Assembly (NCBI RefSeq): GCF_014069875.1
Contig: NZ_CP059676.1
Location: forward strand, 1,116,001-1,180,000
Length of the DNA stretch: 64,000 nucleotides
Direction of reading: 5' to 3'
DNA from: Flaviflexus equikiangi
Lineage (GTDB): Bacteria > Actinomycetota > Actinomycetes > Actinomycetales > Actinomycetaceae
The notes beneath the pieces were generated by a model, which was given only the letters and a program-made list of their open reading frames with translations, did no database searches and was not told the DNA's origin. This document shows, one piece after another, positions 1-8,811 of this stretch (position 1 is its first letter; every line of letters starts with the position of its first letter). A program made the position numbers and the translations under genes.

Positions 1-930
1 CCGGAGAACACGGCCGCGATCGTCTTCAGCCAGGGCGGAATCGAAACGGTTATCACCCAGCCGGGCGGGTACGAGTATTGGGACGGGCAGAGTTCCATGT
101 TCGACGGCAGCGGCTTCGGCGAATCCGTCATCGACCAGGTCGGGGCACGGTTCGCCTTCGGGGGCCAGACCTCGGATGACAAGAGAGTCGCCTATCTCAA
201 CCTTCGGGAGATACGCGGGATCAAGTTTGGCACACGGGGCCCGCTCGTCTTCCACGACCTGTCGTATGACACGGACCTGGAGATCAGAGCGTTCGGAACA
301 TTCTCGGTCCGGGTGATCGACCCGGTACTTTTCGTCCGGAGCTTTATCCCGCCGAACACTTTCCGATACGACTTCGGTTCCGCCGAAGCCCGCCGGCAGC
401 TCATCTCCGAGTTCGTCCAATCCTTCGCTGCCGCACTCAACGCGCTGTCCGCCACCCACCGGATCTCCCAGCTGCCGTCCCAGGCACATCTCGTGGCCGG
501 TCAGATCGCCTCAGAACGCCTCGGTGCGGGATCCTGGCCAGAACGGTTTGGCCTCGAAGTCATCCAGGTCGGCATCGAGAACATCGAGTTCACCGACGAC
601 TCGCGGGACCTCGTTCGTGAGTTCTCGAGCAAGCGCATGAGTGTCCGCGCCTACGAAGGAGTGGATCAGGCCACCTCCGATATCGCCGCGCAGCAACAGG
701 TCGCGCGAGGGGTGGGCCGGCACGGTCTGGGGGATGGTGGGGGACTGCTGTTCGGCATGAACCTGGCACGCAGCCTCGACCCCCGGAACACCCGCATGGA
801 ATCCGCTTCACCTTCCCTGTCTTTCGATGAGCAGGTCGAGGCCGTCCGCAAGATGAAGGACCTGCTCGATGCTGGGCTGCTCACCGAGGAGCAGTTCGAA
901 AGGAAGAAGAAGGAGATCATGGGCCTGTAG
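1..930 (+). CDS. SPFH-domain protein with C-terminal SHOCT motif (5' partial)
   Basis: The reading frame is open to the first base of the window, so the gene starts upstream and 309 codons are visible. The visible part begins inside an SPFH/band-7-like (YdjI, virion-core-like) domain with a beta-rich run (AIVFSQGGIETV) and continues through a helical stretch that carries the NIEFTDDSRDLVREFSSKRM segment. The last 30 residues (EAVRKMKDLLDAGLLTEEQF...) are a typical SHOCT tail. Family members are thought to act in membrane or stress-associated assemblies, but no precise role is known. No transmembrane segment is visible in this part. An ATG at 97 is not a credible start because homology continues upstream of it. 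Confidence 0.75.
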   Translation, partial: PENTAAIVFSQGGIETVITQPGGYEYWDGQSSMFDGSGFGESVIDQVGARFAFGGQTSDDKRVAYLNLREIRGIKFGTRGPLVFHDLSYDTDLEIRAFGTFSVRVIDPVLFVRSFIPPNTFRYDFGSAEARRQLISEFVQSFAAALNALSATHRISQLPSQAHLVAGQIASERLGAGSWPERFGLEVIQVGIENIEFTDDSRDLVREFSSKRMSVRAYEGVDQATSDIAAQQQVARGVGRHGLGDGGGLLFGMNLARSLDPRNTRMESASPSLSFDEQVEAVRKMKDLLDAGLLTEEQFERKKKEIMGL

Positions 931-1052
931 CCCATCATCACCCTGCTCCCCGGGCTCCGATCGATGAGCGGCGTTCGCGGTACAGGCTCCTGTCCCCGCG
1001 ATCAGGGACATCCCGACTGATAGGCCGGTGCTCCTGCATATGTGCCCGCAAC

Positions 1053-1081
1053 CAGGGATATTCCCTGCCTGTCGGTACACT
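1053..1081 (+). promoter_or_regulatory. rarA promoter (leaderless) with overlapping palindrome
   Basis: A TACACT -10 box at 1076-1081 lies 6 nt before the GTG at 1088, the arrangement expected when transcription starts at the start codon. A perfect palindrome, CAGGGATATTCCCTG (1053-1067), sits where the -35 region would be and could be an operator. The -10 is seen directly; its use and the operator role are inferred. Confidence 0.5.
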
Positions 1082-1087
1082 GGGCTC

Positions 1088-2434
1088 GTGGACTTATTCG
1101 ATGATGCGGGAATGGAACCCGAGGGGATCCCGAGCGATGCGAAGGCGCCCCTCGCTGTCCGGATGAGGCCCCGTGGGGTCGATGATGTGCTCGGACAGGA
1201 TCATCTCCTCACCCCGGGCTCTCCGCTTCGCCGGCTCATCGACGCACACTCGGGAGACAGCGGCCCATCGTCCGTGATCCTCTGGGGGCCACCCGGCACG
1301 GGCAAGACGACTCTTTCCTATCTCATTGCCAGGACTGGTTCGCGCAAGTTTGTCGAGCTCTCGGCCGTCTCGGCCGGCGTGAAGGATCTGCGGGCCGTGA
1401 TCAGCGAAGCCCGCCGCCACCTCACCACCTCCGGAGCAGAGACAGTCCTCTTCATCGATGAGGTCCATCGCTTCTCGAAGACACAGCAGGATGCTCTCCT
1501 GCCAGCGGTTGAGAACCGTTGGGTCATCCTTGTCGCCGCGACCACGGAGAATCCCTCGTTCTCGATAGTGACCCCGCTTCTGTCCCGTTCGATCATGCTC
1601 ACGCTGCACGGGCTCGGCCCCGAGCACGTGGGACAGCTCCTCGAGCGTGCAGTTGCCGACGAGAGGGGGCTGGCCGGCAAGTACAGCCTGCTTCCCGAAT
1701 CGAAAGACATGATCGTCCGGCTAGCAGGATCCGATGCTCGCCGAAGCCTGACAGTCCTCGAGGCTGCCGCCGCGACGACCGCGGCCCGCCAGGACACTGC
1801 CATCACCGTCGAGGATGTCTCCGAGGCGATCGATGTTGCGGCGATGAGCTACGACCGGGATGGGGATGCTCACTATGACGTGATCTCAGCCTTCATCAAG
1901 TCCATCCGAGGCTCCAACGTCGATGCCGCCATGCACTACCTGGCCAGGATGTTGGAGGCGGGGGAGGACCCCCGGTTCGTGGCACGACGGCTCATGATCT
2001 CTGCCGCCGAGGATGTGGGGATGGCGGATCCTTCCGCACTCCAGACAGCAACCGCCGCGGCCCAGTCCGTTGCCCTCGTGGGCATGCCCGAGGCCCGTAT
2101 CATCCTTGCGGAAGCAGTTGTCCACCTCGCCACGGCACCCAAATCGAATGCTGCCTACAACGCGATCAATGCCGCGATTGCCGATGTCAAGGCAGGGAAG
2201 ATCGGCACGATACCGAACCATCTCCGTGACGGCTCGGTATGGGCGTCGCGCCAGACCGGCGCGGGGGAGGGCTACCGTTACGCCCACGATTATCCGGGCC
2301 ACATCGTCACCCAGCAGTACCTGCCCGATGAACTGGCGGGCACCCGCTACTACGAGCCCACAGAGAACGGCTACGAAGCGCAGATCACACCCCGCTTGGC
2401 CAAGTACCGTTCCATTGTCGATGGTGAGCAGTGA
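1088..2434 (+). CDS. rarA: Replication-associated recombination protein A (AAA+ ATPase)
   Basis: RarA/MgsA clamp-loader-like ATPase that acts at stalled replication forks. The protein is 448 residues. It has a Walker A (WGPPGTGKTTL), a Walker B (TVLFIDEVHRF), a sensor motif (VAATTENPSFS) and the family C-terminal region (YNAINAAIADVKAGKIG). I chose the GTG at 1088 (VDLFDDAG...) because RarA proteins normally begin near this motif and a -10 box is ideally placed for a leaderless start. An ATG at 1028 would add an unrelated 20-residue extension. The gene stands alone between the SPFH gene and rpsD. Confidence 0.92.
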   Translation: MDLFDDAGMEPEGIPSDAKAPLAVRMRPRGVDDVLGQDHLLTPGSPLRRLIDAHSGDSGPSSVILWGPPGTGKTTLSYLIARTGSRKFVELSAVSAGVKDLRAVISEARRHLTTSGAETVLFIDEVHRFSKTQQDALLPAVENRWVILVAATTENPSFSIVTPLLSRSIMLTLHGLGPEHVGQLLERAVADERGLAGKYSLLPESKDMIVRLAGSDARRSLTVLEAAAATTAARQDTAITVEDVSEAIDVAAMSYDRDGDAHYDVISAFIKSIRGSNVDAAMHYLARMLEAGEDPRFVARRLMISAAEDVGMADPSALQTATAAAQSVALVGMPEARIILAEAVVHLATAPKSNAAYNAINAAIADVKAGKIGTIPNHLRDGSVWASRQTGAGEGYRYAHDYPGHIVTQQYLPDELAGTRYYEPTENGYEAQITPRLAKYRSIVDGEQ

Positions 2435-2534
2435 TAGGCTAGTGCGGTTGCTTCGGCAATTCCCTGGGGCCTTAGCCACAAGGTGGCCCCGCATCACCAA
2501 CTCGTGATGTGCACACTATTTCGACAGGAGAATT
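2435..2534 (+). promoter_or_regulatory. rpsD promoter and hairpin leader
   Basis: A possible -10 (TAGGCT, 2435-2440) overlaps the end of rarA. The leader then forms two consecutive hairpins: GGGGCC/GGCCCC (2467-2472 with 2486-2491) and CATCAC/GTGATG (2493-2498 with 2505-2510). The SD (AGGAG) of rpsD follows. S4 is an autoregulator in many bacteria, so a leader target for S4 is plausible, but I do not recognise the structure as a known class. Confidence 0.45.
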
Positions 2535-3155
2535 ATGGCTAATTCACGTTCACGTAAGCAGGTGCGTCTTTCACGCGCCCTGGGCATTGCCCTGACCCCC
2601 AAGGCCGAGCGCTACATGCAGCGTCGTCCCTACCGTCCCGGTGAGCACGGCCGCGGCCGCACCAAGGACTCGGACTACTCTGTTCGTCTCAAGGAGAAGC
2701 AGCGTCTTCGCGCCCAGTACGGTATCCGCGAGTCGCAGCTGCGCACCGTGTTCGAGGAGGCCCGTCGCATCGAGGGCCAGACCGGTGAGAACCTGGTCGA
2801 GCTGCTCGAGATGCGTCTCGACGCCCTCGTCCTTCGTGCAGGCTTCGCCCGCACGATCGCCCAGGCCCGCCAGGTCGTCGTCCACCGCCACATCCTCGTT
2901 GACGGCAAGATCGTTGACCGTCCCTCCTTCCAGGTGAAGCCGGGCCAGGTCATCCAGGTCAAGGCCCGCTCGCAGGCGTCGGACCAGTTCCTCATGGCGG
3001 CGCAGGGCGTCCACCGTGACGTTCTGCCCGATGCTCCGGAATACATCGACGTTCAGCTCGAGAAGCTGAAGTTCACGCTCGTGCGCCGCCCCAAGCGCGC
3101 CGAGGTTCCGGTTGCCTGTGACGTGCAGCTGGTCGTCGAGTACTACTCGCGCTGA
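2535..3155 (+). CDS. rpsD: Small ribosomal subunit protein uS4
   Basis: Primary 16S rRNA-binding protein of the 30S subunit. The product is 206 residues and starts MANSRSRKQVRLSRALG. The S4 RNA-binding domain is visible around MRLDALVLRAGFARTIAQARQVV. The N-terminus has no zinc-binding cysteines, so this is the C-minus form that many actinobacteria keep (sometimes next to a C-plus copy elsewhere). An AGGAG ribosome binding site lies just upstream. The gene appears monocistronic, with a terminator-like hairpin 11 bp after the stop. Confidence 0.97.
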   Translation: MANSRSRKQVRLSRALGIALTPKAERYMQRRPYRPGEHGRGRTKDSDYSVRLKEKQRLRAQYGIRESQLRTVFEEARRIEGQTGENLVELLEMRLDALVLRAGFARTIAQARQVVVHRHILVDGKIVDRPSFQVKPGQVIQVKARSQASDQFLMAAQGVHRDVLPDAPEYIDVQLEKLKFTLVRRPKRAEVPVACDVQLVVEYYSR

Positions 3156-3166
3156 TTTACGTGTGG

Positions 3167-3202
3167 ACGCCCCGGGCAGGATATGCTCGGGGCGTTCGCT
3201 TT
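3167..3202 (+). terminator. Terminator-like hairpin after rpsD
   Basis: ACGCCCCG (3167-3174) pairs with CGGGGCGT (3188-3195), followed by a short T-containing tail (TCGCTTTC). It lies between the rpsD stop and the next SD. Confidence 0.6.
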
Positions 3203-3216
3203 CATAGGAGACAGCC

Positions 3217-3558
3217 ATGGAGATCACTCTCGGCGGGATAGCCGCCCTTATCGCCGCACTCGCCTTCGTCGTGCTCGTCGTGTTCCTCATCCGCCCTCTG
3301 GCGAAGCTCGGATCGACCTTCGATGAGCTCACCGCATCGGTGGAGAAGCTCACGGATGAGACGATCCCCGCCCTGACCAATGCGGCAGAGACTGTTGCGC
3401 GGACGAACGCACAGCTCGAGCGAGTCGACACGATCACGTCCGCCGCCGCTCGGACAGCAGAAGACATTTCGGCCACGACGACGATCATCACCTCGACTGT
3501 CTCCGCACCCTTCCTTGCGGTGCGCAGGTTTGTCGGAAAGATGCGCCGGGGGCGCTAG
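3217..3558 (+). CDS. DUF948 membrane-anchored protein
   Basis: Small 113-residue protein with one N-terminal transmembrane helix (about residues 5-27) followed by a helical, probably coiled-coil, segment (FDELTASVEKLTDET...) and a basic tail (GKMRRGR). This is the usual layout of DUF948 proteins, which in actinobacteria sit just upstream of alaS, as here. The function is unknown. An AGGAG SD precedes the ATG. Confidence 0.8.
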   Translation: MEITLGGIAALIAALAFVVLVVFLIRPLAKLGSTFDELTASVEKLTDETIPALTNAAETVARTNAQLERVDTITSAAARTAEDISATTTIITSTVSAPFLAVRRFVGKMRRGR

Positions 3559-3665
3559 AATAGCGTGCAGTTATTGAGCACGCGCCGGGAGCAGTAGCTT
3601 CCGCTCACCACGGACCGCGGAATGGTTGCCATGTGCCCCGTCCCGCGGCATAACAAAGAGGAACA
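3556..3665 (+). promoter_or_regulatory. alaS promoter and structured leader
   Basis: A TAGAAT -10 box (3556-3561) overlaps the DUF948 stop codon, giving alaS an untranslated leader of about 95 nt. The leader has a hairpin GCGTGC/GCACGC (3563-3568 with 3578-3583) and GC-rich complementary stretches further down. No T-box or other known class was recognised. Confidence 0.4.
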
Positions 3666-6335
3666 ATGCGTACTTCTGAAATTCGGACTCGCTGGCTGGA
3701 TTACTTCCGTAAGCACGACCACCATATTGCCGAGTCGGTGCCGCTCGTGTCCCCGGATCCCTCGATCCTGTTCACCATCGCCGGCATGGTTCCCTTTATT
3801 CCTTACATCGTGGGAACGGAAGAGGCTCCCTGGCCGCGCGTGGCCTCCGTTCAGAAGTGCATCCGCACCAACGACATCGAGAACGTGGGCCGGACAACCC
3901 GCCATGGCACGTTCTTCCAGATGAACGGCAACTTCTCGTTCGGCGACTACTTCAAGGAAGGCGCCATCGATCTCGCGTGGGGCCTGCTGACCAGCTCGGT
4001 CGATGAGGGCGGCTACGGCCTGGACGGCGATCGCCTGTGGGTGACGATCTGGGAGAACGACCAGGAAACCTACGATGTGTGGACGAAGAAGATCGGCCTC
4101 GATCCCAAGCACATCGTTCAGCTGACTCGCGAAGAGATCTTCTGGTCCACCGGCCAGCCCGGCCCAGCGGGCCCCTGCGCCGAGATCCATTACGATCGCG
4201 GCCCCGAGTTCGGCCCCGATGCTGTGGGCGGCACGATCGATCCGGGCGGTGACCGTTACCTCGAGATCTGGAACCTCGTGTTCGACCAGTACATGAGGGG
4301 TGAGGGCAAGGGCTCCGACTATCCGCTCCTCGGCGAGCTCGACAAGAAGTCGATCGACACGGGCGCCGGCCTCGAACGCATCGCCTACCTGCTCCAGGGC
4401 AAGCAGAACATGTACGAGATCGATGAAGTCTTCCCTGTCATCCAGCAGACGGAGGTGCTGACCGGCAAGGTCTATGGCTCGAACGTCGAGGATGACGTCA
4501 AGATGAGGATCATCGCCGATCACGTGCGCTCCTCCCTCATGCTCATCGGCGATGGCGTGCGCCCCGGCAACGATGGTCGCGGCTACGTGCTGCGCCGCCT
4601 CATCCGCCGTGCCGTGCGCTCCGTGCGCCTGCTCGGAGTCGACGAGGTCGCACTGCCGGCGCTGCTGCCTGTGTCGAAGGACGTCATGGCAGCCTCCTAC
4701 CCGGAGCTTGCCACCGACTTCGACCGGATCTCCCAGATCGCCTACGAGGAGGAGGAAGCGTTCCGCCGCACCCTCCAGTCCGGTACCGCGATCTTCGAGG
4801 GCGCTGTCACGAAGCTCAAGGCTTCCGGCAGCAAGCCCATCCTGGCAGGCTCCGATGCTTTCACGCTCCACGACACGTACGGGTTCCCGATCGACCTGAC
4901 TTTGGAGATGGCGGAGGAGGCCGGCGTCGAGGTCGACGCCGACGGCTTCACCTCCCTCATGCAGGAGCAGAAGGATCGTGCGCGCGCTGACGCTCTCGCA
5001 AAGAAGACCGGGCACGTCGATGTCCAGGTCTACAACGAGCTGCTCGGACGCGCAGGCAAGACCGAGTTCCTCGGATACACGGACACGGTGACGGATGGTC
5101 GTGTCATCGGCATTCTCGTCAACGGACAATCAAGCCCGGCAGCTGAAGCTCCCGCCGATGTGGAGATCATCCTCGACCAGACTCCGTTCTGGGCTGAGCA
5201 GGGCGGACAGCTCGCCGACCGCGGCACGATCTCCGTGTCCGGCGGAGGCATCATCGATGTCCATGACGTCCAGTCCCCGGTCAAGGGACTCATCGTGCAC
5301 CGCGGAACACTGACGGAGGGCTCGATCGCCCTCGAGGACACCGTCCATGCCGAGATCGATGTCGATCGTCGCGGCCAGATCGCACGTGCACACACGGCCA
5401 CACACATGGTCCACAAGGCGCTCCACGAGCACCTGGGCGAGCAGGCGACCCAGGCGGGTTCGGAGAACTCTCCGTCCCGCATGAGGTTCGACTTCCGCCA
5501 CGGCCAGCAGATCCCCGCCGACACCCTGGCGGCCATCGAATCACGGGTCAACCAGAGGCTCCAAGAGAACCTTGTGGTATCTGATGAGCAGATGAACATT
5601 GAGGATGCGAAGAGGGCAGGGGCCACAGCCCTCTTCGGTGAGAAGTATGGCGATACTGTCCGCGTCGTCTCCATCGGCGGCGATTGGTCGAAGGAGCTGT
5701 GTGCCGGCACCCACGTGCCGGAGACAGGCACCATCGGTCTCGTCTCCGTCCTCGGCGAAGCCTCCATCGGCTCCGGCGTCCGCCGGATCGATGCGCTTGT
5801 CGGTGCCGGTGCCTATGCCGAGGGCGCCAAGGAACGGGCGATCCTGTCACAGGTCTCCGCCCAGCTCGGTGCCCGCACGACAGAGCTCCCGGATCGCATC
5901 AGTGCCCTCATGAACCGGCTCAAGGCCGCGGAGAAGGAACTGGCCGCCATGCGCACAGCACAGCTCATGGCCGGTGCTGAGCAGATCGTCTCCTCGGCCA
6001 CGCGCCACGGCGACATCCTGTTCGCGACGAAGGATCTGGGCGATGGGGCGAGCGGGGATGACCTCCGGACGCTCGCACTCGACGTGCGGTCGAAGATCTC
6101 CGAGTCCGATCCTGCCGTCGTCGCGATCTTCGGGCAGTCCAAGGGACGCCCCACGGTCGTCATCGCCACGAATGCTGCCGCACGCGACAAGGGAGCCAAA
6201 GCAGGCGCTCTCGTCAAGGTTGCCTCCGGCATCCTCGGCGGCGGCGGTGGCGGCAAGGACGATGTCGCCCAGGGCGGGGGACAGGACGCCTCGAAGATCG
6301 CTGACGCGGCCGCTGCGGTAGCGAGCGCGCTCTGA
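3666..6335 (+). CDS. alaS: Alanyl-tRNA synthetase
   Basis: Class II synthetase that charges tRNA-Ala in the cytoplasm. The protein is 889 residues, a normal full length. The aminoacylation core is at the N-terminus (NVGRTTRHGTFFQMNGNFSF). The editing domain carries its zinc ligands in HTATH (within RAHTATHMVHKALHEH) and in ELCAGTHV. A glycine-rich C-terminal C-Ala domain ends with GGGGGGKDDVAQGGG. It heads an operon with ruvX and mltG, which follow with gaps of 2 and 0 bp. Confidence 0.97.
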   Translation: MRTSEIRTRWLDYFRKHDHHIAESVPLVSPDPSILFTIAGMVPFIPYIVGTEEAPWPRVASVQKCIRTNDIENVGRTTRHGTFFQMNGNFSFGDYFKEGAIDLAWGLLTSSVDEGGYGLDGDRLWVTIWENDQETYDVWTKKIGLDPKHIVQLTREEIFWSTGQPGPAGPCAEIHYDRGPEFGPDAVGGTIDPGGDRYLEIWNLVFDQYMRGEGKGSDYPLLGELDKKSIDTGAGLERIAYLLQGKQNMYEIDEVFPVIQQTEVLTGKVYGSNVEDDVKMRIIADHVRSSLMLIGDGVRPGNDGRGYVLRRLIRRAVRSVRLLGVDEVALPALLPVSKDVMAASYPELATDFDRISQIAYEEEEAFRRTLQSGTAIFEGAVTKLKASGSKPILAGSDAFTLHDTYGFPIDLTLEMAEEAGVEVDADGFTSLMQEQKDRARADALAKKTGHVDVQVYNELLGRAGKTEFLGYTDTVTDGRVIGILVNGQSSPAAEAPADVEIILDQTPFWAEQGGQLADRGTISVSGGGIIDVHDVQSPVKGLIVHRGTLTEGSIALEDTVHAEIDVDRRGQIARAHTATHMVHKALHEHLGEQATQAGSENSPSRMRFDFRHGQQIPADTLAAIESRVNQRLQENLVVSDEQMNIEDAKRAGATALFGEKYGDTVRVVSIGGDWSKELCAGTHVPETGTIGLVSVLGEASIGSGVRRIDALVGAGAYAEGAKERAILSQVSAQLGARTTELPDRISALMNRLKAAEKELAAMRTAQLMAGAEQIVSSATRHGDILFATKDLGDGASGDDLRTLALDVRSKISESDPAVVAIFGQSKGRPTVVIATNAAARDKGAKAGALVKVASGILGGGGGGKDDVAQGGGQDASKIADAAAAVASAL

Positions 6336-6337
6336 GC

Positions 6338-6808
6338 ATGAGACGCGGTGTGCGCCTGGCCTTCGATGTGGGCCGGGCGCGCATCGGCGTCGCCTCCTGC
6401 GATGAGGAGTCGATCCTCTGCACACCGGTTGAAACCCTGTACCGCGATAAGCGTGGGGATGGTCACATCGATGACGTGGACGATCTCATCGATGAGTATC
6501 GCCCGATGGAGATCATCGTCGGTCTGCCAAAGAATATGGACGGCACCGAGGGCTATTCGGCGAAAGATGCGCGGAAATTCGCGAGACAAGTAGCGTTACG
6601 TCATCGTGACATTACGGTACGTTTGGTTGATGAGAGGCTGACAACGGTCAGCGCCCACAGAACGTTGCATGAGGCCGGACGGTCGATGCGCAGCCATCGC
6701 GCAGTCGTCGACCAGGTCTCCGCCGTCCTGATTCTCGAGCTGGCCCTGGAGATCGAAGAGAAGACCGGGGAGCCCGCTGGCGAACAGGTGAGCAGAAAGG
6801 GTTCCTAG
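6338..6808 (+). CDS. ruvX: Holliday junction resolvase-like protein RuvX/YqgF
   Basis: RNase H-fold protein of 156 residues, implicated in pre-16S rRNA processing (in E. coli) and possibly in recombination. The N-terminal motif FDVGRARIGVASCD and the later VRLVDERLTTVSAHRTL are characteristic of the family. It begins 3 bp after alaS and its last base is adjacent to the mltG ATG. The alaS-ruvX-mltG-aroE order is common in actinobacteria. Confidence 0.92.
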   Translation: MRRGVRLAFDVGRARIGVASCDEESILCTPVETLYRDKRGDGHIDDVDDLIDEYRPMEIIVGLPKNMDGTEGYSAKDARKFARQVALRHRDITVRLVDERLTTVSAHRTLHEAGRSMRSHRAVVDQVSAVLILELALEIEEKTGEPAGEQVSRKGS

Positions 6809-7978
6809 ATGGGGGACATATTCGACGCTTTCAGCGATGCGCCGACACCGAGCCAGGTGAAGGAGAAGCGCCGGCGTCGCCGCGTGCGAACAGCTGCTGT
6901 CTTCGCCGTGATCTTCGCGGTCCTGGCCGGCGTCACCGTCACTGTGCTCCCCAACATTCGTGCGTGGATGAGCGACAGTCCGATCTCCGACATCTTCAGC
7001 GAAGGGGTCGAGGACTATGCGGACGGTGAGGAGGGCGATCCTGTCCAGGTGACGATCCCCGAGGGCTCGACGGGGGCGGACATGGCCACGATTCTCACGA
7101 ACGCCGAGGTCGTCAAGTCTCGAGAAGCCTTTATCAACGCCTTCAATGCGGATCAGGGTGCTGGCAGCATCCAGCCCGGCACGTATGAGCTTCCCACCCG
7201 GATCTCGGGCGCCCGCGCCGTCGCCCTGCTCAAGGATCATGGCGGTCAGAGGATCGACATCAACATCACGATCCCGGAGGGCTTCACCCGTACCCAGGTC
7301 CATGAGCGGGTCGCGAACCTCATGGATCTCCCGATCGAGGACGTCGTCGCCGCGTCCGAGAACGTCGAAGCGATCGGACTTCCGGCCGAAGCCGGCGGCA
7401 AGGTCGAGGGCTGGTACAAGCCCGGAACCTACATGGTCAGCCCCGACACTCCCGCCCATGACGTCCTGGGAACCTTTATCTCCGCTCGCGTCACCGAACT
7501 CGACGGCCTCGATGTTCCGAGCGAGAACCGCCAGGAGCTCCTCATCAAGGCCTCGATCCTTGAACGCGAAGTCAATCAGAGCCAGTACTATGCGCAGGTG
7601 GCTCGCGTGATCGAGAACAGGCTCGTCGATACGGCCTCCGTCAACGGGCGGCTGCAGATGGACTCGACCGTGCTGTACGGAGTCGGTAAGTCCGGAGGCA
7701 TCCCCACCCGCGCCGAGCTCGACAACGACAACCCGTACAACACGTACCTTTATGCCGGGCTTCCGCCCACACCGATCGGCTCCCCCGGCAGCGAGGCGAT
7801 CCAGGCCATGCTCAACCCGGCCGACGGCGACTGGCTCTACTTCGTCACGGTCGACCTGTACACGGGGGAGACCCTCTTCGCGGCCACACTCGAGGAGCAC
7901 AACGCGAACAAGCTGCTGCTCGATCAGTGGCTGGCCGAGAACCCCGATTACGGCTCGAGCACGGAGGGAGACGAGTGA
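6809..7978 (+). CDS. mltG: Endolytic murein transglycosylase (YceG/MltG family)
   Basis: Membrane-anchored lytic transglycosylase that cleaves nascent glycan strands at the outer face of the membrane. The protein is 389 residues: a basic cytoplasmic N-terminus (KEKRRRRRVR), one transmembrane helix (about residues 29-50), then the LysM-like and YceG domains. The catalytic glutamate is in ASILEREVNQ, and the conserved DSTVLYG and YNTYLYAGLPPTPIGSPG motifs are present. Its TGA overlaps the GTG start of aroE (GTGA). Confidence 0.93.
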   Translation: MGDIFDAFSDAPTPSQVKEKRRRRRVRTAAVFAVIFAVLAGVTVTVLPNIRAWMSDSPISDIFSEGVEDYADGEEGDPVQVTIPEGSTGADMATILTNAEVVKSREAFINAFNADQGAGSIQPGTYELPTRISGARAVALLKDHGGQRIDINITIPEGFTRTQVHERVANLMDLPIEDVVAASENVEAIGLPAEAGGKVEGWYKPGTYMVSPDTPAHDVLGTFISARVTELDGLDVPSENRQELLIKASILEREVNQSQYYAQVARVIENRLVDTASVNGRLQMDSTVLYGVGKSGGIPTRAELDNDNPYNTYLYAGLPPTPIGSPGSEAIQAMLNPADGDWLYFVTVDLYTGETLFAATLEEHNANKLLLDQWLAENPDYGSSTEGDE

Positions 7979-8811
7979 AGGCTGGAGTAGCCGGATATCC
8001 GATCGACCATTCCCTCTCGCCCGCCCTCCATCGCGCCGCCTACGCCTCGCTCGATGTCGACATCGACTACGGCCGCTGCCCCACGAAGGCGGAAGACATC
8101 GGCTCTCTTGTGGGGCTGATGGACGAAACATGGGTGGGACTGTCGCTGACGATGCCGCTCAAGCAGGTCGTCATCGAGCATCTCGACTTCGTCGACGGTC
8201 TCGCGAAGACCGTGGGAGCAGTGAACACGCTCTGCTATCAGGCGACGAACGATCTCACGGTCGGCTTCAACACGGACGTGTACGGCATCGCCCAGGCTGT
8301 GCGCGAGGTCGGGGCGATCGAGACACCATCGGCGATGATCCTCGGGGCCAGGGCCACCGCGTCCTCGGCGCTGGCCTCCTGCGTCGAGCTCGGCATCAAG
8401 GACCACATCACTCTGGCTGCCCGCAATCACGGCGGACCGGGTTCGGCCGTGGCCGCAGCATCGCGCATGGGTCTCAGCCCGAGGCTCGTCAAGCTCAGCG
8501 ATGACATCGTGCCTGCCCTTGCCGGCACGGGGCTGCTCGTGTCGACTCTCCCGGCCGGGGTGGCCGATGATCTGGCCGCCCGCATCGACCACGAAGCGCC
8601 CGACCTGTCGGGTCTCGCGCTCCTCGATGTCATCTACCATCCGTGGCCGTCCGCCCTCGTCCGCGCCGCGGAGAATCGCGGCGCCAGGATCGTGCCCGGA
8701 TGGGCGATGCTCCTCCATCAGGCAGTCTCACAGGTGCGTCTGTTCACGAATCGGACTCCCGATGTGGGGGCGATGAGGGAGGCCCTGCTCGCGGAGCTGG
8801 GCAGGCGATGA
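7975..8811 (+). CDS. aroE: Shikimate dehydrogenase
   Basis: Catalyses NADPH-dependent reduction of 3-dehydroshikimate. The product is 278 residues. The substrate motif [17 protein letters not shown] is at the N-terminus, with LTMPLKQ (catalytic lysine) and VGAVNTL following. The C-terminal [16 protein letters not shown] is typical. I chose the GTG at 7975, which overlaps the mltG stop, because homology begins at KAGVAGYP; a longer frame from 7927 only adds sequence overlapping mltG. The expected glycine-rich NADP loop reads LGARATAS, weaker than the usual GAGG form. Confidence 0.92.
   Translation: MKAGVAGYPIDHSLSPALHRAAYASLDVDIDYGRCPTKAEDIGSLVGLMDETWVGLSLTMPLKQVVIEHLDFVDGLAKTVGAVNTLCYQATNDLTVGFNTDVYGIAQAVREVGAIETPSAMILGARATASSALASCVELGIKDHITLAARNHGGPGSAVAAASRMGLSPRLVKLSDDIVPALAGTGLLVSTLPAGVADDLAARIDHEAPDLSGLALLDVIYHPWPSALVRAAENRGARIVPGWAMLLHQAVSQVRLFTNRTPDVGAMREALLAELGRR

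Noticed and set aside
3555-5129. Long open frame on the minus strand across alaS
   Set aside because: It is a mirror of alaS caused by high GC; it has no SD or recognisable domain. The same holds for the other long minus-strand frames over rpsD, aroC, carAB and helY.
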